From positions 121,851 to 185,850 of the forward strand of contig JAFEAQ010000014.1 in NCBI GenBank assembly GCA_018266295.1: DNA of 64,000 bases, written 5' to 3'. The notes beneath the pieces are model-generated. The model searched no databases, was not told the DNA's origin, and saw only the letters and a program-made list of their open reading frames with translations. Position numbers and translations under genes: made by a program. Of this stretch, positions 44,814 to 53,785 are shown one piece after another. The DNA is from Bdellovibrionales bacterium. Its GTDB lineage: Bacteria; Bdellovibrionota; Bdellovibrionia; Bdellovibrionales; Bdellovibrionaceae. Every line of letters begins with the position of its first letter. Positions within the stretch are counted from its first letter, which is position 1.

Positions 44814-45841
44814 TTCCAAACCCTCTTCGTCTTGAACTCGCCGATATTTGCGACGCCCGTGCAGAACATCGCGATCTTGAGCTCAAGCAGTAATTTTTCG
44901 TACAAGTCGTTCACAGCCTCTGGACTTTCCAATGCCGCTTTCAACCATGGCTGGGCAATGCCCACCATATCTGCACCCAGAGCCAGGAGCTTAGCAGCTT
45001 GGAGGCCATCGCGCACGCCTCCAGATGCCCAAACTGGGATTTTTTCATCGATTTCCTTGGCGCTTAGCAAACTTTCCACTGTTGAGAGGCCCCAGTTTTC
45101 AAATGTCTGGGCCACTTGGAATAAAAGCTCTGTTTTTTCAGAGCGATAGCCCTCAACACGGCCCCAATGAGTGCCGCCAAGGCCGCTGACGTCCACAGCA
45201 TAAACACCGAGGTTATAGATGCGCTTCAGCGTATCTTTCGAGAAGCCACAACCAACTTCCTTCACGATCACCGGGATCGAAAGCGTTTTAGCCAGTTTCT
45301 CGATCGCTGCCTCACCGCCACGGAACTCCGTGGTGCCTTCGGGCTGCAGGCATTCTTGCAAAGGATTTAGGTGAACGAACAAAGCTTCTGCCTCAAGCGA
45401 TTCAACCAGGGCTTGAACTTGATCCACCGGCGTACGGATAACTTGGGCAATGCCTAAGTTTCCGAGAAGCAAAGCCTTCGGAGCTTGCTTGCGGACTTCT
45501 TTCCATTCTTGACGAGCTTCAGGGTCTGCAAGTTCGCGGCGCTGGGAACCGACTCCCATCAGAATTTGTTTTTCGGCGCTGAGCTTTGCAAGACGTGAAT
45601 TGATCTCGAGGCCCTTTTCGTGGCCTGCGGTCATGGAGCTAATGAAGAATGGAGCTGAGATCTTTTTCGAAAAAAAAGAGGTCGAAGAATCGACCTCTTT
45701 AAAATTGAGATTAGGTAGCGCTTCGTGAATGAGTTGTACGTTGTCGAGTCCGGAAAGACCCTCTGCTTGGGAGCGAGGGTCCAGAGCGATTCGAATATGA
45801 TCTTGTTTTCTTTTTTCGAATTGCGATGAAGACTCTGACAT
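44798..45841 (-). CDS. fni: Isopentenyl-diphosphate isomerase, type 2
   Basis: A 347-residue FMN-dependent isomerase interconverting IPP and DMAPP. Seen: the N-terminal R-K-x-D-H-I motif (KRKQDHIRI), APFFISSMTAGH, MGVGSQR, VHLNPLQE near the middle (family N-x-x-Q-E), DVSGLGGTHWG and ASGGVRDGLQ, the FMN phosphate site. First gene of the mevalonate operon, 30 nt downstream of rplT on the same strand, so it may share a transcript with the ribosomal genes. Confidence 0.94.
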   Translation of the reverse strand: MSESSSQFEKRKQDHIRIALDPRSQAEGLSGLDNVQLIHEALPNLNFKEVDSSTSFFSKKISAPFFISSMTAGHEKGLEINSRLAKLSAEKQILMGVGSQRRELADPEARQEWKEVRKQAPKALLLGNLGIAQVIRTPVDQVQALVESLEAEALFVHLNPLQECLQPEGTTEFRGGEAAIEKLAKTLSIPVIVKEVGCGFSKDTLKRIYNLGVYAVDVSGLGGTHWGRVEGYRSEKTELLFQVAQTFENWGLSTVESLLSAKEIDEKIPVWASGGVRDGLQAAKLLALGADMVGIAQPWLKAALESPEAVNDLYEKLLLELKIAMFCTGVANIGEFKTKRVWKWHAR

Positions 45842-45871
45842 TACAAGCTCACTCTCGAAGCTTGCTGCAAA

Positions 45872-46219
45872 CTACGCCAAAGCGTGTTTGCAAAGAGCTG
45901 CGAATGCTGCTGCGTCAGTGATCGCCAAATCAGCCATTACTTTACGGTCCACTTGGATGCCAGCTTTGATCAAGCCGCCAATCAAGCGAGAGTATGTAGT
46001 GCCGTTCAAACGAGCTGCTGCATTGATACGTTGGTTCCACAAAGCGCGGAAGTTACGTTTTTTAACCTTACGATCACGGTATGCATATTGTAATGCATGG
46101 TCGTTTTTCTCAACCGCGTGGATGTAGCAACGGGAACCAGCTGAGTAGTAACCCTTTGTTCTTTTTAAAACCTTTTTATGACGAGCACGATTTGTTTTAC
46201 CGCTTTTTACACGAGCCAT
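45872..46219 (-). CDS. rplT: Ribosomal protein L20
   Basis: The 115-residue L20 of the 50S subunit. The family's basic N-terminus ([17 protein letters not shown]), the KGYYSAGSR segment and the [11 protein letters not shown] helix are present. In many bacteria L20 also represses its own operon. It follows rpmI by 37 nt but has no infC upstream, unlike the usual infC-rpmI-rplT order. Confidence 0.98.
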   Translation of the reverse strand: MARVKSGKTNRARHKKVLKRTKGYYSAGSRCYIHAVEKNDHALQYAYRDRKVKKRNFRALWNQRINAAARLNGTTYSRLIGGLIKAGIQVDRKVMADLAITDAAAFAALCKHALA

Positions 46220-46256
46220 TTTTTACTCCGATTATCTATTCAGTGAGAAGTTAACG

Positions 46257-46451
46257 TTAGAATACCAAGCAACGTTTTGCTTGGAGCAAGTTTGCTTTTT
46301 CTACGTAAGAAGTTTTACCCAATTGTCTTTTTGTTTTTGAGCTCATGTGAGAGTTCAAGTGGCGAAGACGTGTGCTTTTCTTTTTGATCTTGGTGCCGCC
46401 GGCTACCAATTTCATACGCTTTTTAGCGCCTGAATGCGTACGCATTTTCAT
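46257..46451 (-). CDS. rpmI: Ribosomal protein L35
   Basis: The 64-residue L35, with the typical KMRTHSGAKKRMKL start, a basic core and the SHMSSKTKRQLGK segment. GGAGGA precedes the ATG. It is first of the pair rpmI-rplT and is separated from infC by about 8.5 kb in this window. Confidence 0.98.
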   Translation of the reverse strand: MKMRTHSGAKKRMKLVAGGTKIKKKSTRLRHLNSHMSSKTKRQLGKTSYVEKANLLQAKRCLVF

Positions 46452-46533
46452 AGTTATCTTTCCTCCGATAGGGGCGTCTTAAACGGGTGTCTAAGCTCTT
46501 GTTGGTGCCTTTATCAGTGATAATGAGCTGATT

Positions 46534-46562
46534 GTTTTAGGCTGTGGCGTGTTGAAAATCAA
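46534..46562 (-). promoter_or_regulatory. Possible promoter for rpmI-rplT
   Basis: On the minus strand TTGATT and TAAAAC are 17 nt apart, about 85 nt upstream of the rpmI start. The -10 is poor. It is the best pair I can find in the 195-bp gap upstream of rpmI, where a promoter must exist because infC is not adjacent. Confidence 0.3.
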
Positions 46563-46646
46563 GCTCTTTTAAGGGGTTAACGAGACTTGAAGTTTTTATA
46601 TACGACGCATAAATGAGCGAAAACAGGTGCCTAATGGGCCGATGCC

Positions 46647-47456
46647 CTATCTGTTGGCATTTTTAAGGCCCCCGCGAGCCGGGGGACGAATGAGGAAGTC
46701 CATAGGAACCGCGTCTTTGTAAACCGGGCGCTCGTACCAAGTTTTCAAAATCTCATCGTAGCGACCGGATTTGCGGAGCTGAGCCAGGCCCTCATTGAAC
46801 TTCGCAATCAGGGCGGGGCCGTTTTTAATCTTTTTGGAAATTGCCAGCCGGTAGTCCGACCTCACAATATAGTGTTCAGAATCGTGGGTGATCTGATTGG
46901 CCTTATCACCATAGAGCTTGCGTAAAAGCACATAGCCGACCTCAACGTCGCTCGGAACTGCATCCGCCCGTTTAGCCATCAGCATGTTGAAGCTCTGAGT
47001 ATCCGAGCCCAGGCGCAGAACCTTGATGGTGCCCTTTTTCTCCGCTTGTATGAAGTCTTCACCCATGCCGCCAAACCCAATGGTTGAAGCAATGGTCATG
47101 TTTTTAAGATCCGTATAGTCTTTCCATTTGAAATCGACATTTTTCAGGTGGAAAAAAGCATAGCGGCCAACATAAAGTGGCTCACTAAAAAGATAAAAAG
47201 GTTCTCGTTCTGTCAGGCGCACCAGAGCAATCGTTCCATCCCAGTCACCGTTTTTCGAAGACTGCGTGGCGCGACCCCACGGGAAAAAGCCGAGGTCAAC
47301 TTCGACCCCTTTCAGAGCGAAGGCCTCTTTGGTGATTTGTACCATAATGCCGTTGTCGGGTTCCGTTTCTGAGACATAGGGCCGCCACTCTCCCGTAGAG
47401 AGCCGCACGACCTCTTTTGCAGAAGCCGCTTGAAAGGTCAGAATTAAGATCAGCAC
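46647..47456 (-). CDS. Periplasmic solute-binding protein, family 3
   Basis: About 269 residues with a signal-like N-terminus (cleavage near SA-K) and the SBP_bac_3 fold: L-S-T-G-E-W-R-P-Y-V opening, PWGRATQSSKNGDWDGTIAL and LRKSGRYDEIL close to the C-terminus, as in amino-acid binding proteins. No transporter genes are adjacent, and many such orphan proteins act as sensors. The start is uncertain: GTG 47456 leaves no basic n-region, and the frame stays open upstream without an ATG, so an unusual start could give a better signal peptide. Confidence 0.75.
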   Translation of the reverse strand: MLILILTFQAASAKEVVRLSTGEWRPYVSETEPDNGIMVQITKEAFALKGVEVDLGFFPWGRATQSSKNGDWDGTIALVRLTEREPFYLFSEPLYVGRYAFFHLKNVDFKWKDYTDLKNMTIASTIGFGGMGEDFIQAEKKGTIKVLRLGSDTQSFNMLMAKRADAVPSDVEVGYVLLRKLYGDKANQITHDSEHYIVRSDYRLAISKKIKNGPALIAKFNEGLAQLRKSGRYDEILKTWYERPVYKDAVPMDFLIRPPARGGLKNANR

Positions 47457-47573
47457 AACCAGTGTCCGAATAAATCCCCCAATAGTCTCTTCTCGGAAAA
47501 GTACTCCGATTTTTAAAGGAAAGTGGATCTTAATGTAGAGAAATGAAGCGATCTTGAACGAAACTCTGCTTCA

Positions 47574-48287
47574 TTAAAAGCTAAAAACTTTCGAACAAAT
47601 TCCATAGCCCTGACTCAGCGCTTTGAGCTGTGTGAGCGGCTCTGGAGCCTGCGCGACTTGGCTAAACTGCGTATAGAAATGGAGTATTTTAAGACGCTCT
47701 CTGAGCCATTCTTGAGCGTTTGGCGGGTCGTAAACACCCTGAGCCTCAGGGACATAGGCCTGATGAAAGGCGTAAGTGCGCCCAAGACCAAACATGTTTT
47801 TCTCTTGTCCTGAGACAGCAAATTCCGGGAGGTCATCCACCAAGACAACATGGCTCAAATCTGGATTGATTTTGGTAAGGTCTTTCGCATAGCGCACAGC
47901 AAATTTGTCGCCCTCGCTCGCCCCATCACGACGCGAGAGATCTTCGAAATTCAAAACTTTGTAGAAGCTAAAATCTCGCACACCGCGAGTTTGGATTTCA
48001 TTCAGGAGATAATTCGCCAGCGCCTGATTTCGCGGAGCCTTGCCACCACTAAATAAACTCACACGATGCCCATCTTGATGGAGCTTGATAAGAACTTCGA
48101 TCGCTTTTTCTGCGGGCTGATAGAACTCTTCGCCGAATTGAACGGTCTCGGTGGTTTCGAGCTTTTTGACCGGATAGAAAAGGGTCCAATCGAGGTCGAA
48201 AACCACGTCATAAACAGGCCCCGAGGCAAACGCCGCGGACGCCGTCAAAATACTAAAAATAAGACTTAGTAGGAAACGAACCACCAT
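47574..48287 (-). CDS. Exported HAD-like phosphatase
   Basis: From ATG 48287 about 237 residues (a TTG at 48329 would add 14). A signal peptide ends near FAS-G. The HAD motifs are visible: motif I, VVFDLDWTLF, with the nucleophile Asp; motif II, SLFSGG; and motif IV, VVLVDDLPEF. The gap between motifs I and II is short, consistent with a small cap. As an exported enzyme it could release phosphate from host nucleotides or sugars; substrate unknown. Confidence 0.75.
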   Translation of the reverse strand: MVVRFLLSLIFSILTASAAFASGPVYDVVFDLDWTLFYPVKKLETTETVQFGEEFYQPAEKAIEVLIKLHQDGHRVSLFSGGKAPRNQALANYLLNEIQTRGVRDFSFYKVLNFEDLSRRDGASEGDKFAVRYAKDLTKINPDLSHVVLVDDLPEFAVSGQEKNMFGLGRTYAFHQAYVPEAQGVYDPPNAQEWLRERLKILHFYTQFSQVAQAPEPLTQLKALSQGYGICSKVFSF

Positions 48288-48386
48288 CGGCGGTGATAAG
48301 AGCAATCCTGAGGCCGTAAGAGGTCGCAATAACAGGGTTTTTAGGCTGTTTTCATGGCGAAGTTTTCGACAAGAGACAGCCCGGGC

Positions 48387-49034
48387 CTATTTCCAAAAAC
48401 TCGCCACCAAAAACGCGAGATCGCTCTGGGTATAGACTTTGGGAGTCACCACCCCGCCCGCCAGGGCAATGATAAACGAGCTCAACTGCCGAACCGGCTT
48501 GTCGTCCACTCCATAATTTCCATTGTGATTTAGGAACTCATTGTAAGCAATTTCATGAATCATGGCAGCCGCCTTTTGATCTTCAGAAATACGGCTCCAA
48601 TAGCCCTGATGCACGTAATACTTTGTCGAACCGTCATACAGTTGAACAATCATCTGCTTGAGATCGCAATAAGGTGATAGTTCTCTTTTCCAAGAGGAGT
48701 CCCTCGTCACGAAATAGGAGGAAAAGCTTTCGACAAAAACCACCAATGAAGCAAACGCTTCGAGATGTTTTTGAAACTTCGCAGCTAAAACGGGTTCAAG
48801 CTCGCCATACTTTTCAAAAGCTTTTTTCGCTTTATCATAGGCAGTTCCGTCCAACGGCAAAAGAGGAATCGCGCGGCGATTGTTGTAGGTCATACGAGCC
48901 GCGTAATAATCTAAAAACTCGTCCTGGGCCTGGCCTTCACAAGAAATAATATATCCACCGTTGCCGCGCTCTTGGCCCAATGCAAACACGGCTGAATGAA
49001 AAAGAAAAACTGCTAAAAAAACCAATCTAAACAT
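48387..49034 (-). CDS. Exported protein coupled to TIGR02147 regulator
   Basis: A 215-residue protein with a signal peptide ending FALG near residue 20. The mature N-terminus has R-G-N-G-G-Y-I-I-S-C, a G-N-G-G motif I associate with exported proteins of this group, and later a helix MIHEIAYNEF with H-E-x-x-x-N-E, somewhat like a zincin helix but missing the second His. A second Cys pairs perhaps with the first. Function is not known. The start overlaps the end of the regulator gene by 8 nt (ATGTTTAG), so expression is coupled. Confidence 0.7.
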   Translation of the reverse strand: MFRLVFLAVFLFHSAVFALGQERGNGGYIISCEGQAQDEFLDYYAARMTYNNRRAIPLLPLDGTAYDKAKKAFEKYGELEPVLAAKFQKHLEAFASLVVFVESFSSYFVTRDSSWKRELSPYCDLKQMIVQLYDGSTKYYVHQGYWSRISEDQKAAAMIHEIAYNEFLNHNGNYGVDDKPVRQLSSFIIALAGGVVTPKVYTQSDLAFLVASFWK

Positions 49035-49809
49035 GACGAGCCTCGCGTACGGTGTTCGGGAAGAATTGCAGGTTTAACGTATACACTTCGTTCTTTTCTT
49101 CGCCTTCCATCAGGCGGCAGAAGCGACGACGGAACTCGCGCAGAAGTTCTTTGGCTTCTTTCATTTTTTCCGGATTCATAGTGATCGTGATACTGCTAAA
49201 ATCGCGATCTTCGACTTTATCACGGTCCAAACTCTCAAGCGACTGGTTGATCACGTTGCGATGTGATTTGCGCAAAACCTCAGAGGGCATTTCATGGGTC
49301 GTCGTGACTCCATTCTGGCCGGGAACCAGATTGCCATTAGCATCGCGCACGACAAGTCCTAGATTCAAAAGTCGCTCAATAGCTTGTTGAACACACTCCA
49401 AGGTCACACCCAAACGGCGAGCGATCCAGGCCTCATCCGACTGAAAATCTTTGGTTTCAAGCAGACTGAGAATGGTAAAATGAATGGGCTCTGACACCAA
49501 GGCGTACTCATCTTCAAGCAGTGGACGGCCGAACTCGCCAAAGACTTCGTAGTGGCGGCTTTCTGCCCTAAAAACACGGTGGTAATGAGCCATCTCATCC
49601 GAAGAAAGCCCCAAACCCAGAGTGATCTTCTCAAAAAGCTGTGGCCCGACCCGGCGTTTGCCATTGAGGATTTCCGACATTTTAGACGGCGTGATGTTCA
49701 GGTCCCGCGCCAGGGCCCGCATGGAGTAGCGGATATTCCGGCTCTTTCTTTTTTCCAACTCAGCACGCAAAAGCATGCTGAAGCTTAAAGCTGAATTGTT
49801 TTGTTTCAT
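49027..49809 (-). CDS. TIGR02147-family regulator
   Basis: A 260-residue protein of the TIGR02147 family, common in Bdellovibrio and Fibrobacter. Residues about 20-75 form an HTH of the XRE kind (RYSMRALARDLNITPSKMSEILNGKR); a winged segment follows (WIARRLGVTLECVQQAIERLLNLGLV, of which IARRLGV and LLNLGLV are the key parts) and the DUF4423 closing part begins SSITITMNPEKM. It probably controls the exported partner at 48387 and itself. No close relative in the window apart from the layout match at 2361. Confidence 0.9.
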   Translation of the reverse strand: MKQNNSALSFSMLLRAELEKRKSRNIRYSMRALARDLNITPSKMSEILNGKRRVGPQLFEKITLGLGLSSDEMAHYHRVFRAESRHYEVFGEFGRPLLEDEYALVSEPIHFTILSLLETKDFQSDEAWIARRLGVTLECVQQAIERLLNLGLVVRDANGNLVPGQNGVTTTHEMPSEVLRKSHRNVINQSLESLDRDKVEDRDFSSITITMNPEKMKEAKELLREFRRRFCRLMEGEEKNEVYTLNLQFFPNTVREARHV

Positions 49810-49898
49810 AAGTCTGGATTAAAAAAAAACATGATCCCGAAATCAACAAAGGAGTCCTTGAATCACTGCAAATTGTTTTTTTTATCGAGGAGAACAAT

Positions 49899-50687
49899 TT
49901 ATTTCTGGCCAAAAAGGGCCTTCAGAACCCTGCTTCGCATTAAAATCCCCAAAAGGACGCAGGTGAATAAGAGCATTAAACTCGAAAGCGCGTGCAACTT
50001 AGGGCTTACGCCCATTTTCATCGCCGCATAGAGCTTGATTGGCAAAGTGTCCTGGCCGACTCCATTCACAAAATAGGTAATCAGGAAATCGTCGAAGGAC
50101 AGCAAGAAACTAAGAATAAAACCGCCAAAGATCGCGGGCTTTAAAAGTGGAATCAGAATGGATTTAATAATTTCAAGCTCACTCGCCCCAAGATCGCGGG
50201 CGGCATCTTCAAGCGACGCATCCATATTGGCGAGCCGCGCACTCACCGTCATCATCACGTAGGAAAGCGAAAAACTCACATGCGCCATCACGACCGTGGT
50301 CAGGCCCAGCTCCAACCCTAGAACGAAAAACCAGGAGAGTAAGGACAACGCAAACACGATCTCCGGAAAGATCAATGAGACCAGCGACAGCCCTTCGACG
50401 GCAAAACGCATTTTGGATTTTGTGCGGAAGATACCGATGGCCGCAAAAGTTCCAAGCAACGTCGATAACACACTGGAGCTGAGCGCAACGATCAGACTAT
50501 TTCCCAAAGCGCTCATGAGCCCGCTGTCGGCGAAGACCTCTTGAAACCACTTCAGCGTCAAGCCACTAGAATCCAAAACGGAGCCGATCAACATCACAAG
50601 AATTGGAATATACAAAAGTGCCAGCATCAGCCAAAGCAGAATGCGCGCAGGCCACGGGGCTTTGGGGCGACGACGTTCAGTGGCCAC
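49899..50687 (-). CDS. potC: Polyamine ABC transporter permease PotC
   Basis: A 262-residue inner-membrane permease with six hydrophobic segments and the EAA loop (EDAARDLGASELEIIKSILIP, key part DAARDLGA), which contacts the PotA ATPase. GTG start with GGGGGA upstream. Overlaps potB by 11 nt; last gene of potABC on this strand. Confidence 0.9.
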   Translation of the reverse strand: MATERRRPKAPWPARILLWLMLALLYIPILVMLIGSVLDSSGLTLKWFQEVFADSGLMSALGNSLIVALSSSVLSTLLGTFAAIGIFRTKSKMRFAVEGLSLVSLIFPEIVFALSLLSWFFVLGLELGLTTVVMAHVSFSLSYVMMTVSARLANMDASLEDAARDLGASELEIIKSILIPLLKPAIFGGFILSFLLSFDDFLITYFVNGVGQDTLPIKLYAAMKMGVSPKLHALSSLMLLFTCVLLGILMRSRVLKALFGQK

Positions 50688-51513
50688 GTTTTTCCCCCGT
50701 CTGTCTCATCACTGCAAAAGCGACCATGAGCAAAATGAAAATAAGGAGAACCGACAGGGCCGAGCCCAGTGGCCAGTCCCGGGATTTAAGAAACTGCTCG
50801 GTGATCAGATTTCCAAGCAGCATATTTTTAGCGCCGCCCAAAAGATCCGGAATCACATACTCGCCCATTGCCGGCACAAAAACCAGAACAGCGCCGCTGA
50901 CGAGGGCTTTTTTCAAATTTGGCAAAATCACGTCTTTGAGAATTCGCCATGGCCCCGCCCCCAGATCCTGAGCCGCTTCCACCAGCGAGAAATCAAATTT
51001 CTCAAAGGCACCATACAGAGGTAAAACCATAAACGGCAGATACGTCGTCACCATCCCGTAGTAAACGAGCCATTGATTTTGCGAAAGTGCAAAAGGATCA
51101 AATGGAATTCCCAGAGCGGTGAGCAGCGTTTGCAATGGGCCCTCAAAGCCGACAAACACACGAACCGCGTAAATACGAATCACAAGGTTCGTTAAAAACG
51201 GCAACGCCACGGCACAGACGTAAAAATATCTGTATTCGGGCTCTGCCGTTGCCATCGACCATGCCATAAGGACCCCGATCACCATACAGAGCGCCGTCGT
51301 CACTGTGGCGACAATCAGACTTTGTAGCAAAATCCCCAGGTAAGCCGCAGAAAAACTTCGACCAAAGTTTGCAAAGGACAAGTCCCAGGCAAACCCACCG
51401 TAGACTCCGCGGGTCGCAAAACTGACTGCCAGCACGATCATCAATGGAACAAAGATAAATCCGGCAAACCACAAAAGCGCCGGCAATGAAAGCAGCTCGC
51501 GCTTCGCCTTCAC
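50677..51513 (-). CDS. potB: Polyamine ABC transporter permease PotB
   Basis: A 278-residue permease with about six membrane segments. The EAA loop is EAAQDLGAGPWRILKDVILP (key part EAAQDLGA), and a family motif MGEYVIPDLLGG follows. The start is GTG and overlaps potA by 4 nt (GTGA). Together with PotC it forms the channel. Confidence 0.92.
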   Translation of the reverse strand: MKAKRELLSLPALLWFAGFIFVPLMIVLAVSFATRGVYGGFAWDLSFANFGRSFSAAYLGILLQSLIVATVTTALCMVIGVLMAWSMATAEPEYRYFYVCAVALPFLTNLVIRIYAVRVFVGFEGPLQTLLTALGIPFDPFALSQNQWLVYYGMVTTYLPFMVLPLYGAFEKFDFSLVEAAQDLGAGPWRILKDVILPNLKKALVSGAVLVFVPAMGEYVIPDLLGGAKNMLLGNLITEQFLKSRDWPLGSALSVLLIFILLMVAFAVMRQTGEKRGH

Positions 51514-52385
51514 GGCGTGGCTCCGACCGCCATGGCTTTACGGACATAAAGATGGAGTTTCATGCCAAGTTTTAATTCGGACGCCGGCATATTGTAGCGG
51601 CTTTTGACGAGGCTGCCGTCAGCAAGCTTTAGAGTTAAAAACTCAGGCGCAATCGCAGCGAGCTCTCCTTGTAAGTGGCTTCTTTGACCGACGAACTCAG
51701 ACACGAAATGATTTTCTGGAATTTCAAAGATCTCTTTCGGTGAGCCAACGTACTCGAGCACGCCATGATCCATGATCGCAATCCTGTCAGACAGCGCAAA
51801 GGCCTCATCCTGATCATGGGTCACATAAATAAAGGTCAATCCCAGCTTCTGCTGCAAAGCCCTGAGCTCTTTTTGCATGTGCTCGCGCAGTTTTTGATCC
51901 AAAGCTGAAAGGGGCTCGTCTAAAAGAAGAACTTTTGGTTTATTCACCAGCGCTCGGGCGATTGCCACGCGCTGAGCTTGACCTCCCGACAGAGTTTCAG
52001 GGCGGCGGTCGCGGAACGAAGCCATGTCCACCAGAGCTAAAGCTTTAGTGACTTCATTGTGGATTTCATCGGGGGATTTTTTCTTTAGCTTCAGGCCGTA
52101 AGCGACATTTTGCTCTACCGTTAGGTGCGGGAACAGAGCGTAGCGCTGAAAAACCATGTTAAAAGGCCGCTTCATCGCAGGCAGCGTATCCACGCGCTCG
52201 CCTTTCAGCAGGATCTGGCCTTGATCGGCGCTCTCGAGACCGGCAATAATTCTGAGGAGCGTTGTTTTACCGCAGCCACTCGGTCCTAAGAGCGAAAAAA
52301 ACTCGCCTTCCTGAATTGTTAAACTCAGATCCTTTAAGGCTGTTTGACTCGAAAAACTTTTACCGATATTCAAAAGTTCTAACAT
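51510..52385 (-). CDS. potA: Polyamine ABC transporter ATPase PotA
   Basis: About 291 residues from ATG 52385; a TTG at 52394 is a less likely start. Walker A GPSGCGKTT near residue 35, the Q-loop, signature LSGGQAQRVAIARAL, Walker B VLLLDEPLSALD and H-loop THDQDE are intact. A short C-terminal TOBE-like domain follows (about 235-290). Usual PotA is about 370 residues, so the TOBE part is short. Divergent from potD, with only 29 bp between the two start codons. Confidence 0.93.
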   Translation of the reverse strand: MLELLNIGKSFSSQTALKDLSLTIQEGEFFSLLGPSGCGKTTLLRIIAGLESADQGQILLKGERVDTLPAMKRPFNMVFQRYALFPHLTVEQNVAYGLKLKKKSPDEIHNEVTKALALVDMASFRDRRPETLSGGQAQRVAIARALVNKPKVLLLDEPLSALDQKLREHMQKELRALQQKLGLTFIYVTHDQDEAFALSDRIAIMDHGVLEYVGSPKEIFEIPENHFVSEFVGQRSHLQGELAAIAPEFLTLKLADGSLVKSRYNMPASELKLGMKLHLYVRKAMAVGATP

Positions 52386-52414
52386 TGGTCTCAAGATAAA
52401 GAGGATTCAAAAAA
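52386..52414. promoter_or_regulatory. 29-bp divergent potA/potD gap
   Basis: The gap contains AGAGGA for potD and is too short for two full promoters. At least one promoter must sit inside the opposite coding region or the two must overlap. No operator-like symmetry is seen. Confidence 0.5.
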
Positions 52415-53461
52415 ATGTCGAGAATATTGATCACATTGGCAGTTGTTAGCGGTCTTTTTCTAGGTTGTACTAAAAAGCCGGCGGCAGCGCCGGAAGAACA
52501 CGAAGTGAACCTGTCGATCTGGGGCAATTACCTGTCTCCGGAAATGAAAGCAAAGTTCGAAAAAGAATCCGGCATTAAAATCAACATCTCGAACTACTCT
52601 TCAAACGAAGAGTTGCTCGCTAAAGTCCAAATGGGTTCCTCAGGAATCGACGTCGCCGTTCCTTCTGATTACATGGTTGAGATCATGGCAAAGATGGGTT
52701 TGCTTGAGCCGCTTAAAAATGACGAGATCCCGAATAAAGCCGGCGTTTCTGAGCAGTTTTTGAAGCAGTCTTTCGATCCAGAGAATAAGTTCTCTTTGCC
52801 GTACACTTGGACGAGCACGGGGATTGCCTACAATAAAGAACTTTACAAAGGGGAAATGAAAAGCTGGAAGGATCTTTTGGAAAACAAAGACCTGAAAGGC
52901 AAGTTTGCCCTATTGGATGACGTTCGCGAAACCACAGGTGCGGCTTTGAAGATGACCGGCGCGAGTGTGAACTCAACAAAAGCGGTTGAAGTGCAAAAGG
53001 CCAAAGATGTCCTTCTTACAGCGAAAAAGAACGTGAAGATGTTTACTTCAGACACGATTGATATCTTAAAAAACAAAGAAGTCGTGGCCGCTCAAGCCTA
53101 TTCCTCAGATGCCCTGCAGGCGGCAGCCCAAGCTCCTGGGAAGATTGCTTACGTTTTGCCGACAGAGGGCGGCACTTACGCCATCGACAACCTCGTCGTA
53201 CTAAAGGGCGCTCATCATCCGGCGGCAGCTCACAAACTAATTAACTTTCTTCTCAGCAAAGAAGCTGAAATCGCCAAAGTAAAAAGCATCTATGGCGGGC
53301 CCATCTTAAAAGACATCCGCAAGGATCTGCCAAAAGATATTCAAGACAACCCGGTGCTATTCCCAGAGACAGCCGCTTTTCAAAAGTTAGAGCACGTTCG
53401 TGACTTGGGGGCTGAAGGAAAAATGTACGAAGATCTTTGGACTGAAGTAAAAACCAAGTAG
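52415..53461 (+). CDS. potD: Spermidine/putrescine-binding lipoprotein PotD
   Basis: A 348-residue SBP_bac family 1-like protein with lipobox FLGC at Cys18 and the typical N-terminal NLSIWGNYLSP motif (family W-x-x-Y), followed by DVAVPSDYMVE (with Asp and Tyr used for polyamine contact in E. coli PotD) and TWTSTGIAYNK. The lipoprotein form is unusual for Gram-negative PotD, which is normally periplasmic, but fits the anchored binding proteins common in Bdellovibrio-type cells. The pot system would import prey polyamines. Confidence 0.92.
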   Translation: MSRILITLAVVSGLFLGCTKKPAAAPEEHEVNLSIWGNYLSPEMKAKFEKESGIKINISNYSSNEELLAKVQMGSSGIDVAVPSDYMVEIMAKMGLLEPLKNDEIPNKAGVSEQFLKQSFDPENKFSLPYTWTSTGIAYNKELYKGEMKSWKDLLENKDLKGKFALLDDVRETTGAALKMTGASVNSTKAVEVQKAKDVLLTAKKNVKMFTSDTIDILKNKEVVAAQAYSSDALQAAAQAPGKIAYVLPTEGGTYAIDNLVVLKGAHHPAAAHKLINFLLSKEAEIAKVKSIYGGPILKDIRKDLPKDIQDNPVLFPETAAFQKLEHVRDLGAEGKMYEDLWTEVKTK

Positions 53462-53470
53462 GAGTTTAGT

Positions 53471-53785
53471 ATGAGCAAAAAAGGACTCGCTTTAACAACT
53501 TTAATGGGTGCGATGGTGGTGATGCTTTTTGTGTTCGCGCAGCTCGGCCGCAAGGCCGTGGGACTCAACGTTGAGGGCATCTATAAAATTGGCGAGTGTT
53601 ACAAGAATGACGAATTCGGCGTCACTTATAAGGTCACAAACACCGCCAAAGGCCGTAGCTTCGGCACTGTGATTGCGAGCGAAAAGTATCCTTCACAAGA
53701 AGAGTACAAGATGGGCGCTGAAACCAATTGGTCCTCAGTAGAACCCTTTGGCCCGATGAAGCCCGTTTCTTGCCCGACTCTTTAA
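53471..53785 (+). CDS. Small membrane-anchored protein
   Basis: A 104-residue protein with an N-terminal hydrophobic helix (about 7-26) followed by a soluble part with two cysteines (GECYK and VSCPTL). No family recognised. Begins 10 nt after potD with a TAGGAGT site and ends in a 4-nt overlap with a convergent gene. Possibly co-transcribed with potD. Confidence 0.6.
   Translation: MSKKGLALTTLMGAMVVMLFVFAQLGRKAVGLNVEGIYKIGECYKNDEFGVTYKVTNTAKGRSFGTVIASEKYPSQEEYKMGAETNWSSVEPFGPMKPVSCPTL

Noticed and set aside
48387..49034. Active zinc metallopeptidase in the exported partner of the TIGR02147 regulator
   Set aside because: The helix reads HEIAYNE, without the second His of HExxH, so activity is not claimed.
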